A stretch of 64,000 nt of DNA from Pseudomonas antarctica (lineage in GTDB: Bacteria > Pseudomonadota > Gammaproteobacteria > Pseudomonadales > Pseudomonadaceae), in the NCBI RefSeq assembly GCF_001647715.1, contig NZ_CP015600.1:1860001-1924000 (forward strand), in the 5' to 3' direction. Below the pieces are notes generated by a model that had not been told where the DNA came from, ran no database searches, and saw only the letters and a list, made by a program, of their open reading frames with translations. Each line of letters begins with the position of its first letter. The first letter of the stretch is position 1. The position numbers and the translations under genes were made by a program. Shown piece by piece: positions 23,916 through 32,753 of this stretch.

Positions 23916-24757
23916 GCCGACACCCCTTGCCCGCACTCGCAGTTGGCGTGCCTGTCATAAGCGCGCTGGAGCTTGGTGTCATAGAGATTGCGCAGGTAGT
24001 CCGGGCCGTTGTAGAGCCGGGCGAACTCGGCCCATTTGCGGGCTTTCAGGGCCTTGTGCAGCACCGGATCGGTTTCGATAAAGCGAGTGAAGGCGTCGAA
24101 CTGTTGAAATTCGCCGGCACTCATCGCCGCCACGAAGTCCTGCACGCTGGCGTAGCCGAGGCGTTGCCAGTGGAACCCCATGATCTGAAAGGTGCCCCAG
24201 GACGCTGACTCCAAGGCGGCGGTGTCATCGATCAGGCGGGCCATTGCCAGGCGCTGGTGTTCGGCGGTACCGCCGATGTAGCCACCGGCCTTCGGGTTGA
24301 CCAGGGCTGGGTTAGTCACGGCCAGTTCATCGGCGTGGCGTTTGACCTCTGCAGCGTCATCCCCCATGCGCCGAACCTTGGCGAGCTGGCGGTACATGAT
24401 GTGCCGTTCGAACAAGATCACTGGCTTGCCGTTATCGAGGAAGCCCTTGCCTTTCGATTCCACTTCGTTGACTGCGTAGATAGTTGCCAGCGGCACGCCG
24501 AGACGTTCAGCGGCGTTTACCAGGTCATGGTTGCGCAGCAGCTGGGCACAGTCGCCACCAGCGAGGCTTGCTTGGGTCTTGGTGCCAGCGACGCCATCGG
24601 CCACCAGACCAACCTTCAGCTGGTATGCACGCACGGCTGCCTCCGTGGCATCACCGTAATGGCCGTCCGGCACCAGATTGGCACCTTGCCTGTTGAGGTT
24701 CTTTTGCAGGATAAGCACGGCTTGCGAACGGTCGCCATGGCGAAGGGTGGTGGTCAT
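23912..24757 (-). CDS. Endolysin, peptidoglycan-binding plus N-acetylmuramidase
   Basis: This 281-aa protein starts MTTTLRHGDRSQAVLILQKN. Residues about 8-70 are a peptidoglycan-binding domain 1 (LQKNLNRQGANL, YGDATEAAVRAYQLKVGLVA). Residues about 85-265 are a DUF3380-type muramidase (VNEVESKGKGFLDNGKPVIL with the catalytic-type Glu, FERHIMYR, ESASWGTFQIMGFHW). It degrades the cell wall at lysis. No signal peptide, so it needs the holin. It overlaps the upstream holin by 4 bp. Confidence 0.92.
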   Translation of the reverse strand: MTTTLRHGDRSQAVLILQKNLNRQGANLVPDGHYGDATEAAVRAYQLKVGLVADGVAGTKTQASLAGGDCAQLLRNHDLVNAAERLGVPLATIYAVNEVESKGKGFLDNGKPVILFERHIMYRQLAKVRRMGDDAAEVKRHADELAVTNPALVNPKAGGYIGGTAEHQRLAMARLIDDTAALESASWGTFQIMGFHWQRLGYASVQDFVAAMSAGEFQQFDAFTRFIETDPVLHKALKARKWAEFARLYNGPDYLRNLYDTKLQRAYDRHANCECGQGVSA

Positions 24758-25032
24758 GCGCTGGGCCTCAACAGGGCGGCGACGTTGCCGCGTGAACGGA
24801 AAATAAGGATGCAGAGCAGCACGATGGATGCGGCCTGCCCGAGGCTGGTTGGTTGACGGTCCAGCAAGATTTCCAGTCCGCAGATGCACAACGTGGCGCC
24901 AAACAGGCTCGCCAGCAGTGAGATGCTGCGCCGGTACCGCGCCTCGCCTCGGGTGTAGCAGGCCAGGCGCAGGGCGCTCAGCAAGTAGGCGATTGCCGCG
25001 ATCAACTGCACGGCCAGTTCGATGTTCGGCAT
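24754..25032 (-). CDS. Phage holin
   Basis: This 92-aa protein has three probable transmembrane segments (VQLIAAIAYLLSALRLA, SISLLASLFGATLCICGLEI, AASIVLLCILIF), matching phage holin families of P2-like Pseudomonas phages. It makes the inner-membrane lesion that releases the endolysin and sits directly before it with a 4-bp overlap. Confidence 0.85.
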   Translation of the reverse strand: MPNIELAVQLIAAIAYLLSALRLACYTRGEARYRRSISLLASLFGATLCICGLEILLDRQPTSLGQAASIVLLCILIFRSRGNVAALLRPSA

Positions 25033-25033
25033 G

Positions 25034-25387
25034 TCAGGTGCCCCCTCGGATGCGACGCCAGATGTCCCAGATATCCGCCTTTTCCACCCAAACCATCAGT
25101 TTGATGCTGATCGGGATGACCACCAGGGCACAAATAAAGGCGCTGCCACCGCTGGTGATAAACGGGATTGCCTGCAGGGCCATGGGCGCGAACAGATAGC
25201 CCACGCCGGCCGACAGGAACAGTGAGCCCAGCCGCTGCCAGACCTTGAGGTCACGCTTGGTGCTGGTAACCAGCCAGGCACCGAGGATGGCGCCGAATAG
25301 CGCGCCATCGTCGATGACGGGCGTGACGCTCGCCAGGCCCAAGCCAATAAGCAGGCCGGACACAACGCTGGAAGTCGGATCAGCCAT
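25034..25387 (-). CDS. Second holin-like / lysis membrane protein
   Basis: This 117-aa protein has three to four hydrophobic segments (VVSGLLIGLGLASVTPVI, FGAILGAWLVTSTKR, LGSLFLSAGVGYLFAPMAL, AFICALVVIPISIKLMVWV) and a basic C-terminus (DIWRRIRGG). P2-like phages of Pseudomonas carry such a membrane protein beside the holin; it may be a holin or antiholin. It lies between X and the holin. Confidence 0.8.
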   Translation of the reverse strand: MADPTSSVVSGLLIGLGLASVTPVIDDGALFGAILGAWLVTSTKRDLKVWQRLGSLFLSAGVGYLFAPMALQAIPFITSGGSAFICALVVIPISIKLMVWVEKADIWDIWRRIRGGT

Positions 25388-25414
25388 GGTGTGGGTTTCC
25401 TTGGTTGCAGAGGA

Positions 25415-25627
25415 TCAGTCCCATAGGTTCACCATCTGCCGCTGGGGCGCGCTGGTTTGGGCTTCGGGCATGTTGATGACAAGGCCTTGAGGCAGGATTG
25501 GCCCATGGTCGGCCAGGCCGGGGTTGGCCTCCAGCACGGCCTCCGTGACGCCTGCAGTGCGGCCGTAAAATCGCCAGCAAAGGGCATCGACGGTGTCGTT
25601 TTGGTTGGTGCGGACTGCGGTGGGCAT
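25415..25627 (-). CDS. X: Tail protein X (P2 gpX-like)
   Basis: This 70-aa protein has TNQNDTVDALCWRFYGRTAG and PGLADHGPILPQGLVINMP, a LysM-like fold typical of the gpX tail family. It abuts L (1-bp overlap) and is read towards the lysis block. Confidence 0.92.
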   Translation of the reverse strand: MPTAVRTNQNDTVDALCWRFYGRTAGVTEAVLEANPGLADHGPILPQGLVINMPEAQTSAPQRQMVNLWD

Positions 25628-26088
25628 CAGATCAGCTCCACGGTGGTGCGGCTTTTTTCAAGAAAGTCGCGGATGGCCCACCTTAGGTCGCGCCGGTAAT
25701 CGTCGATGCTGGGGGCAACCTCTTCGGCCTTGTTGTTGCCCGTGTTGGTAGCGCTGTAGTCGCGGTACCGCTCGCATACTTCGGCGCCGGTGCCGGCTTC
25801 GATCGCTCGGCGGTAGAGGTGGGCCTTTACCGATACGTCTTTGATCCGATCACCAGGGACGTCATCCAGCTTGGTGTAGCCAGCGGCCTGCTGAGCCTCT
25901 CGCCAGTCAGTTAACTCACGATTGAGGTTGATTGCGGCAGCAATCACGGCGGTCTCCAAGCGGGCAGGAGTGACGCTGGCATCGATGCGCAGGGTGGCTC
26001 GCAGGTTATCCAGGTCAATCGACGGCCAGAATGGGTCGGTGTTGATGTGGCCGCTGGCGACTGTGCCGCTGGCAACAAATGCGCTCAT
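25627..26088 (-). CDS. L: Head completion protein L (P2 gpL-like)
   Basis: This 153-aa protein has DPFWPSIDLDNLRATLRIDA, SVTPARLETAVIAAAINLNR and VKAHLYRRAIEAGTGAEVCE, the gpL pattern. It completes the capsid for tail joining. It lies between the small terminase M and X. Confidence 0.92.
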   Translation of the reverse strand: MSAFVASGTVASGHINTDPFWPSIDLDNLRATLRIDASVTPARLETAVIAAAINLNRELTDWREAQQAAGYTKLDDVPGDRIKDVSVKAHLYRRAIEAGTGAEVCERYRDYSATNTGNNKAEEVAPSIDDYRRDLRWAIRDFLEKSRTTVELI

Positions 26089-26192
26089 GAGACTGCACTC
26101 GAAAATAGATCGCCGGTGGTCGGGGCTTCACGTTCAGGAGGAACGGCCTGGCCGATCCACACCGAGCCGGCGGGGTGCGTGGGGACGCTCGA

Positions 26193-26894
26193 TTAGCTGC
26201 CGGTGGCAGCGTGTTTTTTCAGGAGGCGTTCGGCGCCGTCCAAATCTTTCTTGCCGCCGCAGCCGTCGTGCAGTTCGATCGCGCGCTTGAGCAGATCGAT
26301 ACCGGCCTGGATCTGTCCCGGCTGGCCGGGCTCATCGGCGGTAATGCCGTGCAGGGTGGCGCGGCCGGTTGCCAGGAACAGCTTGGCGCGGGCCTGGTCG
26401 GGCATGTCTTCGGCTTCGGTAAGCTCGACGGTGCGGTGCAAAATGCTCAGGTCAAAACTGCCGTTGGCCTTTTGCGCTTTAAGTGCGGCGGTGGCGATTT
26501 CTTCAGCCACCAGGCAGCCGGTGGTGCGTTCAAATCGATCCGGCATGATCAACTTGTGCTTGAGGACGTAGTCAGCGATGTCCAGTGCGCCGCTGTAGTC
26601 CTCAACATCGACACGCCAGACCATGACGGTGGTCATGACGTCGTCCTGGGCGCCGTTTCCAGCTTCAAGCACACCCTCCACATAGGGGATGTACTCGGGC
26701 AGCAGTTGCAGCTTGAGCGCGGCCTTGCCTTCGTTGGACTGAATGGCTTTCAAGCGCAGCCGGTCCTGCAGCAGCTGATTCAACTGATGCTCGTAGGCAG
26801 TGGCACCGGCCATAGATTGCTGCGGCGCCGTTTTGGCCGCCTCCATTGCCGCGCGAGCGCGGCGCTGGTGGGCTTGGGCGATGCTAAGTGCCAT
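26193..26894 (-). CDS. M: Terminase small/endonuclease subunit M (P2 gpM-like)
   Basis: This 233-aa protein starts MALSIAQAHQRRARAAMEAA and contains LQLLPEYIPYVEGVLEAGNG and DDVMTTVMVWRVDVEDYSGA, as in gpM. With P it cuts cos DNA. It follows the capsid gene N by 3 bp. Confidence 0.92.
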   Translation of the reverse strand: MALSIAQAHQRRARAAMEAAKTAPQQSMAGATAYEHQLNQLLQDRLRLKAIQSNEGKAALKLQLLPEYIPYVEGVLEAGNGAQDDVMTTVMVWRVDVEDYSGALDIADYVLKHKLIMPDRFERTTGCLVAEEIATAALKAQKANGSFDLSILHRTVELTEAEDMPDQARAKLFLATGRATLHGITADEPGQPGQIQAGIDLLKRAIELHDGCGGKKDLDGAERLLKKHAATGS

Positions 26895-26897
26895 GGG

Positions 26898-27905
26898 TTA
26901 GCCCTCGACCGGTGTGATGTTTTCCAGCAAGCAGCCCAGGCCGTATTCCTCGACCACGTAGGCTTCGTTCGACGATTCGAAGTTGGATACACGATTCCAC
27001 TCCGGCTCCTCCTTGAGGTAACGGCGGCGCCCGCCGATCTGCCAGTACACCGACAGATTGGCGAAGGTGGTGATGAGGATCGTGCCTTCAGGTATGTAAG
27101 GGACTTCGTACAGCGGCAGGCCACCGACGCGGCGTTGCGAGATGATCAGGTCGCTCGCCAGGGTGTTGGTGGCGTCTTGGTCTTTGTTGACGAGGGCCAG
27201 GAACTTGTCGTGGACCAGCTCGCGGCCGGTCAGCACCACCAACCCAGGGTTGCGGCGGTACCAAGGGTCGAGCAACTGGATGGCGTCGTAGACCAGAGCG
27301 TCGATGTTCTTGAAGTCGCCAGTTTTACCGATGGTGATCTTGCCGGCGACGGCACCTTCCTTCAGTACACGGTCAGGTGCGTGGGTGCGGTATTGCTGCA
27401 GCCAACCGATGTTGACGTCTTCCAGCAGCGGATGCGCAGTGCGGTCGGTTTGTTCGGCAGCCGAGATGCCATAGAACCCGATCTGGATACGGTCGAGCGC
27501 CTGGCGTTGGGCAATTGCACCAGCCAGGCGAGTCTGGAAGTCTGGGAACTTCGCCCAGGCGTCGAGCTGCTTGTAACTGACGTAGGTGTCAAAGTCGGTC
27601 TGCTCAGCTCGGTACTTGTCGCTGGACAAGGTGCCAATGCTGCTCGGCTCACGTTTCTTGACCTTGGTGTTGGTGCGGCTGGCAACAGTGCCGCCGACGC
27701 CTAAGCCGACCTTTTCGCCTTCCTGTTCGTCGACGCCGATGACGTTGACTTTGGTCAAGAACTCGCTCGATTCCTGAATCTTGGTTTCCAGGCGCTGCTG
27801 GATAGTCGGGTCCACGCTGAACGTGGCGGTGGCCGATTCGACGCCATTGATCTGTGCTACCTGGGCGAGGTAGCCAGTGAAGAGTTTTCGAGTGTCGTTA
27901 CGCAT
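26898..27905 (-). CDS. N: Major capsid protein N (P2 gpN-like)
   Basis: This 335-aa protein starts MRNDTRKLFTGYLAQVAQIN and has TATFSVDPTIQQRLETKIQE, FLTKVNVIGVDEQEGEKVGL and WYRRNPGLVVLTGRELVHDK, all P2-family capsid features. The HK97-fold capsid is expected to be processed with the scaffold O. Confidence 0.95.
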   Translation of the reverse strand: MRNDTRKLFTGYLAQVAQINGVESATATFSVDPTIQQRLETKIQESSEFLTKVNVIGVDEQEGEKVGLGVGGTVASRTNTKVKKREPSSIGTLSSDKYRAEQTDFDTYVSYKQLDAWAKFPDFQTRLAGAIAQRQALDRIQIGFYGISAAEQTDRTAHPLLEDVNIGWLQQYRTHAPDRVLKEGAVAGKITIGKTGDFKNIDALVYDAIQLLDPWYRRNPGLVVLTGRELVHDKFLALVNKDQDATNTLASDLIISQRRVGGLPLYEVPYIPEGTILITTFANLSVYWQIGGRRRYLKEEPEWNRVSNFESSNEAYVVEEYGLGCLLENITPVEG

Positions 27906-27945
27906 GGGTGTCTCCGATAGTGGGTTGGGCGGTTGAGGCCGCAGG

Positions 27946-28776
27946 TCAGAATTCAGCCAGGGCTTGTTTGCCGCCGCCGGTTACCGGTGGGCGCTGGGTT
28001 TGGGAGTGATCTTGTGTGTTGCCGAGGGTCGTTTTCAGCTCGACCAGGTCTTTGCTGAGTTGCTCAACCTTTGTGTGCAGTTCGCCGGAGAATTTCTTCT
28101 CGGCGGCGAGTTGATCCGGCAGGTCTTTGACGTGGTCGGCAATCGCTTCGACGGCCTGGCCGATCTGGGCGAACTCTGCATCGTCCTTCGCCTGTTTGCC
28201 GCCCAGTAGCGCCTGAACCTTGCTGAAAAGCTGGGCGCCGAGGCCGGGCTTGTCTTCGACTTCTTCAAACTGCAGCTCGGTTTCCACTGCCTCGGTGAAC
28301 ATCGACGTTGCCGAGTAATGGCGGTCTTTGAATGGGCTGGATTCTGGCTTCTGCGCGGAGAAAGACAGTACGTCGGTGCCCAGGCTGGCTGGGGAGTCGG
28401 TCACCGCCAGGCCGACGATATAAGCTTCGCCGGTGTCCGAGAAGCTGTCGTCGATTTCGATCGAGGTGTAAATCTTCTGCTTGGCCTTGTTCATGGCGAT
28501 CAGGTCGGGCGTCGGTTCGACCTGCGCGAACAGGGCTAGCTTCTTCTGGCCGTTGATTTCCACTTCTTCGGTCTTGACCGCGAGCACGTCACCGTAGGCC
28601 TTGAAAGGGCTGTCTGGCAGCAAGCTGCGGAAGTGCTCCAGCCAGATGCGGGCGCCATAGGTGGACGGGTTGAAGTTTTTCGCGGCCTGTTCCAGCCAGC
28701 TGCGTTTGATGGTGCGCTTGTCAGAGGTAGCGCCCTCGACGGCGACGCGGAACCAATTACTGCGAAATTTCTTCAT
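27946..28776 (-). CDS. O: Capsid scaffolding protease O (P2 gpO-like)
   Basis: This 276-aa protein starts MKKFRSNWFRVAVEGATSDK behind GAGGA. The N-terminal half is the gpO serine protease (WLEQAAKNFNPSTYGARIWL, AYIVGLAVTDSPASLGTDVL with the likely nucleophile Ser) and the C-terminal half is a helical scaffold (about 190-255). It overlaps nothing upstream; the O-P intergenic region holds a late activator dyad. Confidence 0.93.
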   Translation of the reverse strand: MKKFRSNWFRVAVEGATSDKRTIKRSWLEQAAKNFNPSTYGARIWLEHFRSLLPDSPFKAYGDVLAVKTEEVEINGQKKLALFAQVEPTPDLIAMNKAKQKIYTSIEIDDSFSDTGEAYIVGLAVTDSPASLGTDVLSFSAQKPESSPFKDRHYSATSMFTEAVETELQFEEVEDKPGLGAQLFSKVQALLGGKQAKDDAEFAQIGQAVEAIADHVKDLPDQLAAEKKFSGELHTKVEQLSKDLVELKTTLGNTQDHSQTQRPPVTGGGKQALAEF

Positions 28777-28864
28777 GCCGGGAATCCTCAATGCTTTGGG
28801 CGCTAAATGCGTTGCAATGAGGGGCATGGTCGTGACGCGCGCGAGTTGCGGCAACGGGGCGGGA

Positions 28865-28885
28865 TTGTAGAGGGCAGAGCTACAA
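28865..28885. promoter_or_regulatory. Late activator dyad between O and P
   Basis: TTGTA-N11-TACAA in the 155-bp divergent interval between gpO and terminase P. It is positioned to control both the leftward O-to-R units and the rightward P-Q unit. Confidence 0.65.
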
Positions 28886-28931
28886 GGCACGGAGCTACTG
28901 ACTCGCAGGCCAGAGCGGCAGCATCGCGGCC

Positions 28932-30689
28932 ATGATTACGACCGAACTGCTCCCAATCGATCCCCGACGCCAATCCAAGTTCCTCTATTGGATGGGTTGG
29001 CGTATCTGCGAGATTGCCGAGGCTACGGGCGAAAAGGAAAAAACGCTACACAGCTGGAAGGCTCGCGACGATTGGGACCGGGCGGACAACGTCGAGCGGA
29101 TTGGCGGGGCGCTTGAGGCGCGGTTGGTGCAACTGATCCTCAAGGAAGGCAAAAGCGGCGGCGACTTCAAAGAGATCGACCTGCTGCACCGGCAGCTTGA
29201 GCGTCAGGCGCGCATTCAGCGCTTCCAGGGTGGCGGTACCGAAACCGAACTCAACCCAAACCTGGCGAAGCGCAATGAAGGGCCGAAGAAAAAGACTCCC
29301 AAAAACGACATCAACGAAGACCAGATTGAGCTGCTGCGCGAAGCGTTTATCGACGGGTGCTTCGACTACCAGAAAGACTGGTACCGGGCGGGCAATCAGC
29401 GCACCCGAGTCATCCTCAAGAGCCGGCAGATCGGCGCCACTTACTACTTTGCCCGCGAGGCGTTCATTGATGCGCTGGAGACCGGCCGCAATCAGATCTT
29501 CCTGTCAGCGTCGAAAAACCAAGCCTATCTGTTTCGCGGGTACATCCAGGCATTTGCCCGAGAGGTCATCGGTGTCGAGTTGACCGGGGACCCGATTGTC
29601 TTGCCGAACGGCGCCGAGCTGTTTTTTCTCGGTACCAACGCGCGCACAGCCCAGGGTTATCACGGCAATTTCTACTTCGACGAATTCTTCTGGACGTTCA
29701 AGTTTGAGGAGTTGAACAAGGTCGCGTCGGGCATGGCGATGCACAAGAAGTGGCGAAAAACCTACTTCTCTACACCATCGACCATGGCGCATGAGGCCTA
29801 CACCTTTTGGACGGGCGAACGTTTCAACAAAGGTAAGCCGGCGGCGCAGCACACCAAGGTCGATGTTACCCATGGCGCGCTCCAGCAAGGTCGGTTCTGT
29901 GAGGATCGGTTGTGGCGCCAGATCGTCACCATCCTCGACGCGGAGCAGGGCGGTTGCGACCTGTTTGACATTGAGGAGCTACGCCGGGAGTACAGCCCCG
30001 AAGCGTTCGCCAACCTGCTGATGTGCGAGTTCGTCGACGATGGCGCGAGCATCTTCCCTCTTACGATGCTTCAACCGTGCATGATCGACAGCTGGGTCGA
30101 GTGGGCCGAGGACTACAAGCCGTTTGCAATGCGGCCTTTTGGCGACCGACAGGTGTGGGTGGGTTATGACCCGGCGGAAACCGGCGATTGCTCGGGCATG
30201 GTTGTGGTCGCGCCGCCGCTGGTACCGGGGGGCAAGTTCCGGGTGCTGGAGCGGCATCAGTTCCGTGGCATGGACTTCGCAGCGCAGGCCAGCTTCATCA
30301 AAGCTGTATGCGACCGCTACTGGGTGACGTACATCGGGATCGATGTCACAGGCCTGGGCAGCGGCGTGGCACAGCTGGTGCGCCAATTCTTCCCCAACGT
30401 CACCACCTTCAGCTATTCGCCTGAGGTCAAGACGCGACTGGTACTGAAGGCCTACGACGTGATCCATAAGGGCCGGCTGGAGTTCGATGCCGGTTGGACC
30501 GACATGGCGCAGTCGCTGATGGCGATCCGCAAGACCATCACCGCAGGCGGTCGCCAATTCACCTATACCGCCGGCCGCAACGACAACACCGGCCACGCCG
30601 ACCTGGCATGGGCGCTCTTTCACGCATTGCACAACGAACCGCTGGAGGGGCAGACCTCTGCCAATACCGGGCGGATGGAGATTTTTTAA
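28932..30689 (+). CDS. P: Terminase large ATPase subunit P (P2 gpP-like)
   Basis: In this 585-aa protein an N-terminal helix-turn-helix (YWMGWRICEIAEATGEKEKT) is followed by an ATPase with a modified Walker A (ILKSRQIGATYYFAREA), Walker B-like GNFYFDEFFWTFKFEEL, and a C-terminal nuclease-like part (VGYDPAETGDCSGMVVVAPP, YIGIDVTGLGSG). It drives DNA packaging. Its stop overlaps the portal start (TAATG). Confidence 0.95.
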   Translation: MITTELLPIDPRRQSKFLYWMGWRICEIAEATGEKEKTLHSWKARDDWDRADNVERIGGALEARLVQLILKEGKSGGDFKEIDLLHRQLERQARIQRFQGGGTETELNPNLAKRNEGPKKKTPKNDINEDQIELLREAFIDGCFDYQKDWYRAGNQRTRVILKSRQIGATYYFAREAFIDALETGRNQIFLSASKNQAYLFRGYIQAFAREVIGVELTGDPIVLPNGAELFFLGTNARTAQGYHGNFYFDEFFWTFKFEELNKVASGMAMHKKWRKTYFSTPSTMAHEAYTFWTGERFNKGKPAAQHTKVDVTHGALQQGRFCEDRLWRQIVTILDAEQGGCDLFDIEELRREYSPEAFANLLMCEFVDDGASIFPLTMLQPCMIDSWVEWAEDYKPFAMRPFGDRQVWVGYDPAETGDCSGMVVVAPPLVPGGKFRVLERHQFRGMDFAAQASFIKAVCDRYWVTYIGIDVTGLGSGVAQLVRQFFPNVTTFSYSPEVKTRLVLKAYDVIHKGRLEFDAGWTDMAQSLMAIRKTITAGGRQFTYTAGRNDNTGHADLAWALFHALHNEPLEGQTSANTGRMEIF

Positions 30690-31738
30690 TGTCGAACCGC
30701 CGCAGAAACAACAAGCAGCTGGCCCAGGCGTCCACCGTGGCAACGCAGGAATTTATCCCGCGGAGTGATAGCAAGATGGAGGCGTTCAGTTTTGGCGATC
30801 CATCCCCGGTGCTGAGCGGTCGGGAGGTGTTCGATTATCTGGAGTGCTGGTTTAACGGGCGTTGGTATGAGCCGCCGCTGTCTCTGGACGGCTTGGCGCG
30901 CTCGGTGGGTTCCAGCGTCCATTTGCATTCGGGGCTGATGTTCAAGCGCAACTTGTTGAGCAAGACCTTTATCCCGCATCGGCTGCTTTCGAGAGCTGCC
31001 TTCGAACAGTTTGCCCTGGACTTTCTGTGCCTGGGCAACGGCTATCTGGAAGGGCGGCGCTCAATGCTCGGCCCGGTGCGTGAGCTGGTGCCTCCGTTGG
31101 CGAAGTACATGCGCTCCGGCAAGGACGGTCGGCTGTTTATGGTCCAGGGCTGGAAGGAAGAACACGAATTTGAACCTGGTACGGTTTTCCACCTGCGAGA
31201 GGCCGACTTGCACCAAGAGGTGTATGGCCTGCCCGAGTGGATCAGTGCCTTGCAGTCGGCGTTGTTGAATGAATCGGCCACGCTGTTTCGCCGTAAGTAT
31301 TACGAAAACGGCAGTCATGCCGGCTTCATTCTTTACATGACAGACGCGGCGCAGAACGAAGCGGATGTCGACTCCCTGCGCAAAGCGCTCAAGGACTCCA
31401 AGGGGCCGGGCAACTTCCGCAATCTGTTCGTGTACTCGCCGAACGGGAAAAAAGATGGGCTGCAGATCATCCCGGTCAGTGAAGTGACGGCCAAGGACGA
31501 GTTCAACTCGATCAAAAACCAGACCCGCGACGACGTGCTGGCCAGCTTGCGCATTCCGCCACAGTTGATGGGCATCGTGCCGCAGAACGCGGGTGGGTTT
31601 GGGTCGATTAGGGAAGCGGCGCAGATTTATGCAGCCAATGAATTGGAGCCGATTCAGGCGCGTATGGCGCAAGTGAATGACTGGCTCGGGGAGGAGGTTG
31701 TGCGGTTCAAACCCTATGAAATTCCCGTGGGGGCCTAA
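30689..31738 (+). CDS. Q: Portal protein Q (P2 gpQ-like)
   Basis: This 349-aa protein starts MSNRRRNNKQLAQASTVATQ. FSFGDPSPVLSGREVFDYLE, LCLGNGYLEGRRSMLGPVRE and DDVLASLRIPPQLMGIVPQN are characteristic of PBSX/P2 portal proteins. It forms the dodecameric DNA gate. In P2 the cos site lies just beyond this gene, which directs attention to the structured sequence that follows. Confidence 0.95.
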   Translation: MSNRRRNNKQLAQASTVATQEFIPRSDSKMEAFSFGDPSPVLSGREVFDYLECWFNGRWYEPPLSLDGLARSVGSSVHLHSGLMFKRNLLSKTFIPHRLLSRAAFEQFALDFLCLGNGYLEGRRSMLGPVRELVPPLAKYMRSGKDGRLFMVQGWKEEHEFEPGTVFHLREADLHQEVYGLPEWISALQSALLNESATLFRRKYYENGSHAGFILYMTDAAQNEADVDSLRKALKDSKGPGNFRNLFVYSPNGKKDGLQIIPVSEVTAKDEFNSIKNQTRDDVLASLRIPPQLMGIVPQNAGGFGSIREAAQIYAANELEPIQARMAQVNDWLGEEVVRFKPYEIPVGA

Positions 31739-31740
31739 AA

Positions 31741-31852
31741 CCCCCTGCGCAGCAAACGAGGCGACGAACCGGTGCGTCAACACCGGTTCGACGCTGAAAC
31801 ACTCGAACACGCCGAGTGCTCCAACCAAGGCCTCGCCCCACTGCGCAGGGGG
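31741..31852 (+). other. Highly structured element, possible cos region or structured RNA
   Basis: Four nested or adjacent helices can be drawn. Outer stem: CCCCCTGCGCAG (31741-31752) with CTGCGCAGGGGG (31841-31852), 12 bp perfect. Second stem: CGAGGC (31757-31762) with GCCTCG (31830-31835). Hairpin A: CGAACCGGTG-cgtcaa-CACCGGTTCG (31765-31790), 10 bp. Hairpin B: CACTCG (31800-31805) with CGAGTG (31813-31818). It begins 2 bp after the portal stop codon, where P2 has cos; the minus strand contains GGGGCGAGGC, reminiscent of the P2 cos end. It could equally be a portal terminator or regulatory RNA ahead of dam. Confidence 0.6.
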
Positions 31853-31895
31853 TGCGAAGCCTAAGCGAATCCAATTTTCAAAACAAGGATCACTT

Positions 31896-32690
31896 ATGAG
31901 CACACCAATAATCCCGTGGATGGGCGGCAAGCGTCGTCTGGCAGACCGTCTTATCCCACTGTTCCCGCCCCACGAATGCTACGTCGAGGTCTTTGCCGGC
32001 GGCGCCGCGCTTTACTTCATGCGGCCCCAGGCTGCGCCGGTTGAAGTCCTCAATGACATCAACGGCGACCTAGTGACGTTGTACCGCGTGGTGCAGAACC
32101 ATCTGGAAGAGTTCGTGCGCCAGTTCAAATGGGCGCTCAGTTCACGCCAGGTGTTCGAATGGCAAAAGATGACCAGGCCGGAGACGCTCACTGACATCCA
32201 GCGGGCGGCACGGTTTTTCTATCTGCAGCACCATGCTTTTGCGGGCAAGGTCAGCGGCCAGACGTTCGGCACCGCCACCACGGGGCCGGCCATTAACCTT
32301 TTGCGGATCGAAGAGAACCTGTCCGCCGCCTGGCAGCGACTTTCGGGTACGTACGTCGAGAACCTGGGGTGGCTTGAATGCGCCGAGCGGTACGACCGGC
32401 CGCATACCTTCCACTACATGGACCCGCCTTACTGGCAGACCGCCGGCTATGGCGTGGACTTCCCTTTCGAGAACTATGAACGAATGGCCGAATTCATGCG
32501 GCGCTGCAAAGGCAAGGTGATGGTGAGCATTAACGATCACCCTGATATCCGGCGAGTGTTCGAGGGGTTTCACTTCGAGACGGTGGACATCCGATACAGC
32601 ACGGCGAATCATCGGCAGGGGAAAGCCGAGGTCAGCGGGGAGCTGATTATCTTGAATTGGGAGCCTGAAGCTTTGGGCGGGTTATTCTGA
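31896..32690 (+). CDS. dam: Phage DNA adenine methyltransferase (Dam-like)
   Basis: This 264-aa protein has an N-terminal PWMGGKRRLADRL (AdoMet-binding FxGxK-type motif), VEVFAGGAALYF and VLNDINGDLV, and the catalytic motif DPPY at 176-179 (YMDPPYW): a D12-class N6-adenine methyltransferase. AAGGA precedes ATG 31896. No restriction gene is adjacent, so it is solitary; phages use such enzymes to evade host restriction or time packaging. GATC specificity is likely by family but unproven. Confidence 0.9.
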   Translation: MSTPIIPWMGGKRRLADRLIPLFPPHECYVEVFAGGAALYFMRPQAAPVEVLNDINGDLVTLYRVVQNHLEEFVRQFKWALSSRQVFEWQKMTRPETLTDIQRAARFFYLQHHAFAGKVSGQTFGTATTGPAINLLRIEENLSAAWQRLSGTYVENLGWLECAERYDRPHTFHYMDPPYWQTAGYGVDFPFENYERMAEFMRRCKGKVMVSINDHPDIRRVFEGFHFETVDIRYSTANHRQGKAEVSGELIILNWEPEALGGLF

Positions 32691-32753
32691 GTTGATGCTG
32701 CGACCTGTGGCCTTCGTGACCACAGGACGCATTTCAACGTGTTCGCGGGAGAC

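Noticed and set aside
26175..27704. 509-aa plus-strand frame across the capsid and terminase genes
   Set aside because: Antisense shadow of P2-type M and N, both well supported.
31781..31799. tRNA T-arm-like GGTTCGA
   Set aside because: It is one arm of a 10-bp hairpin; no acceptor or anticodon stem could be drawn around it.
31896..32690. Restriction-modification system
   Set aside because: Only the methylase is present; no restriction endonuclease gene is adjacent.
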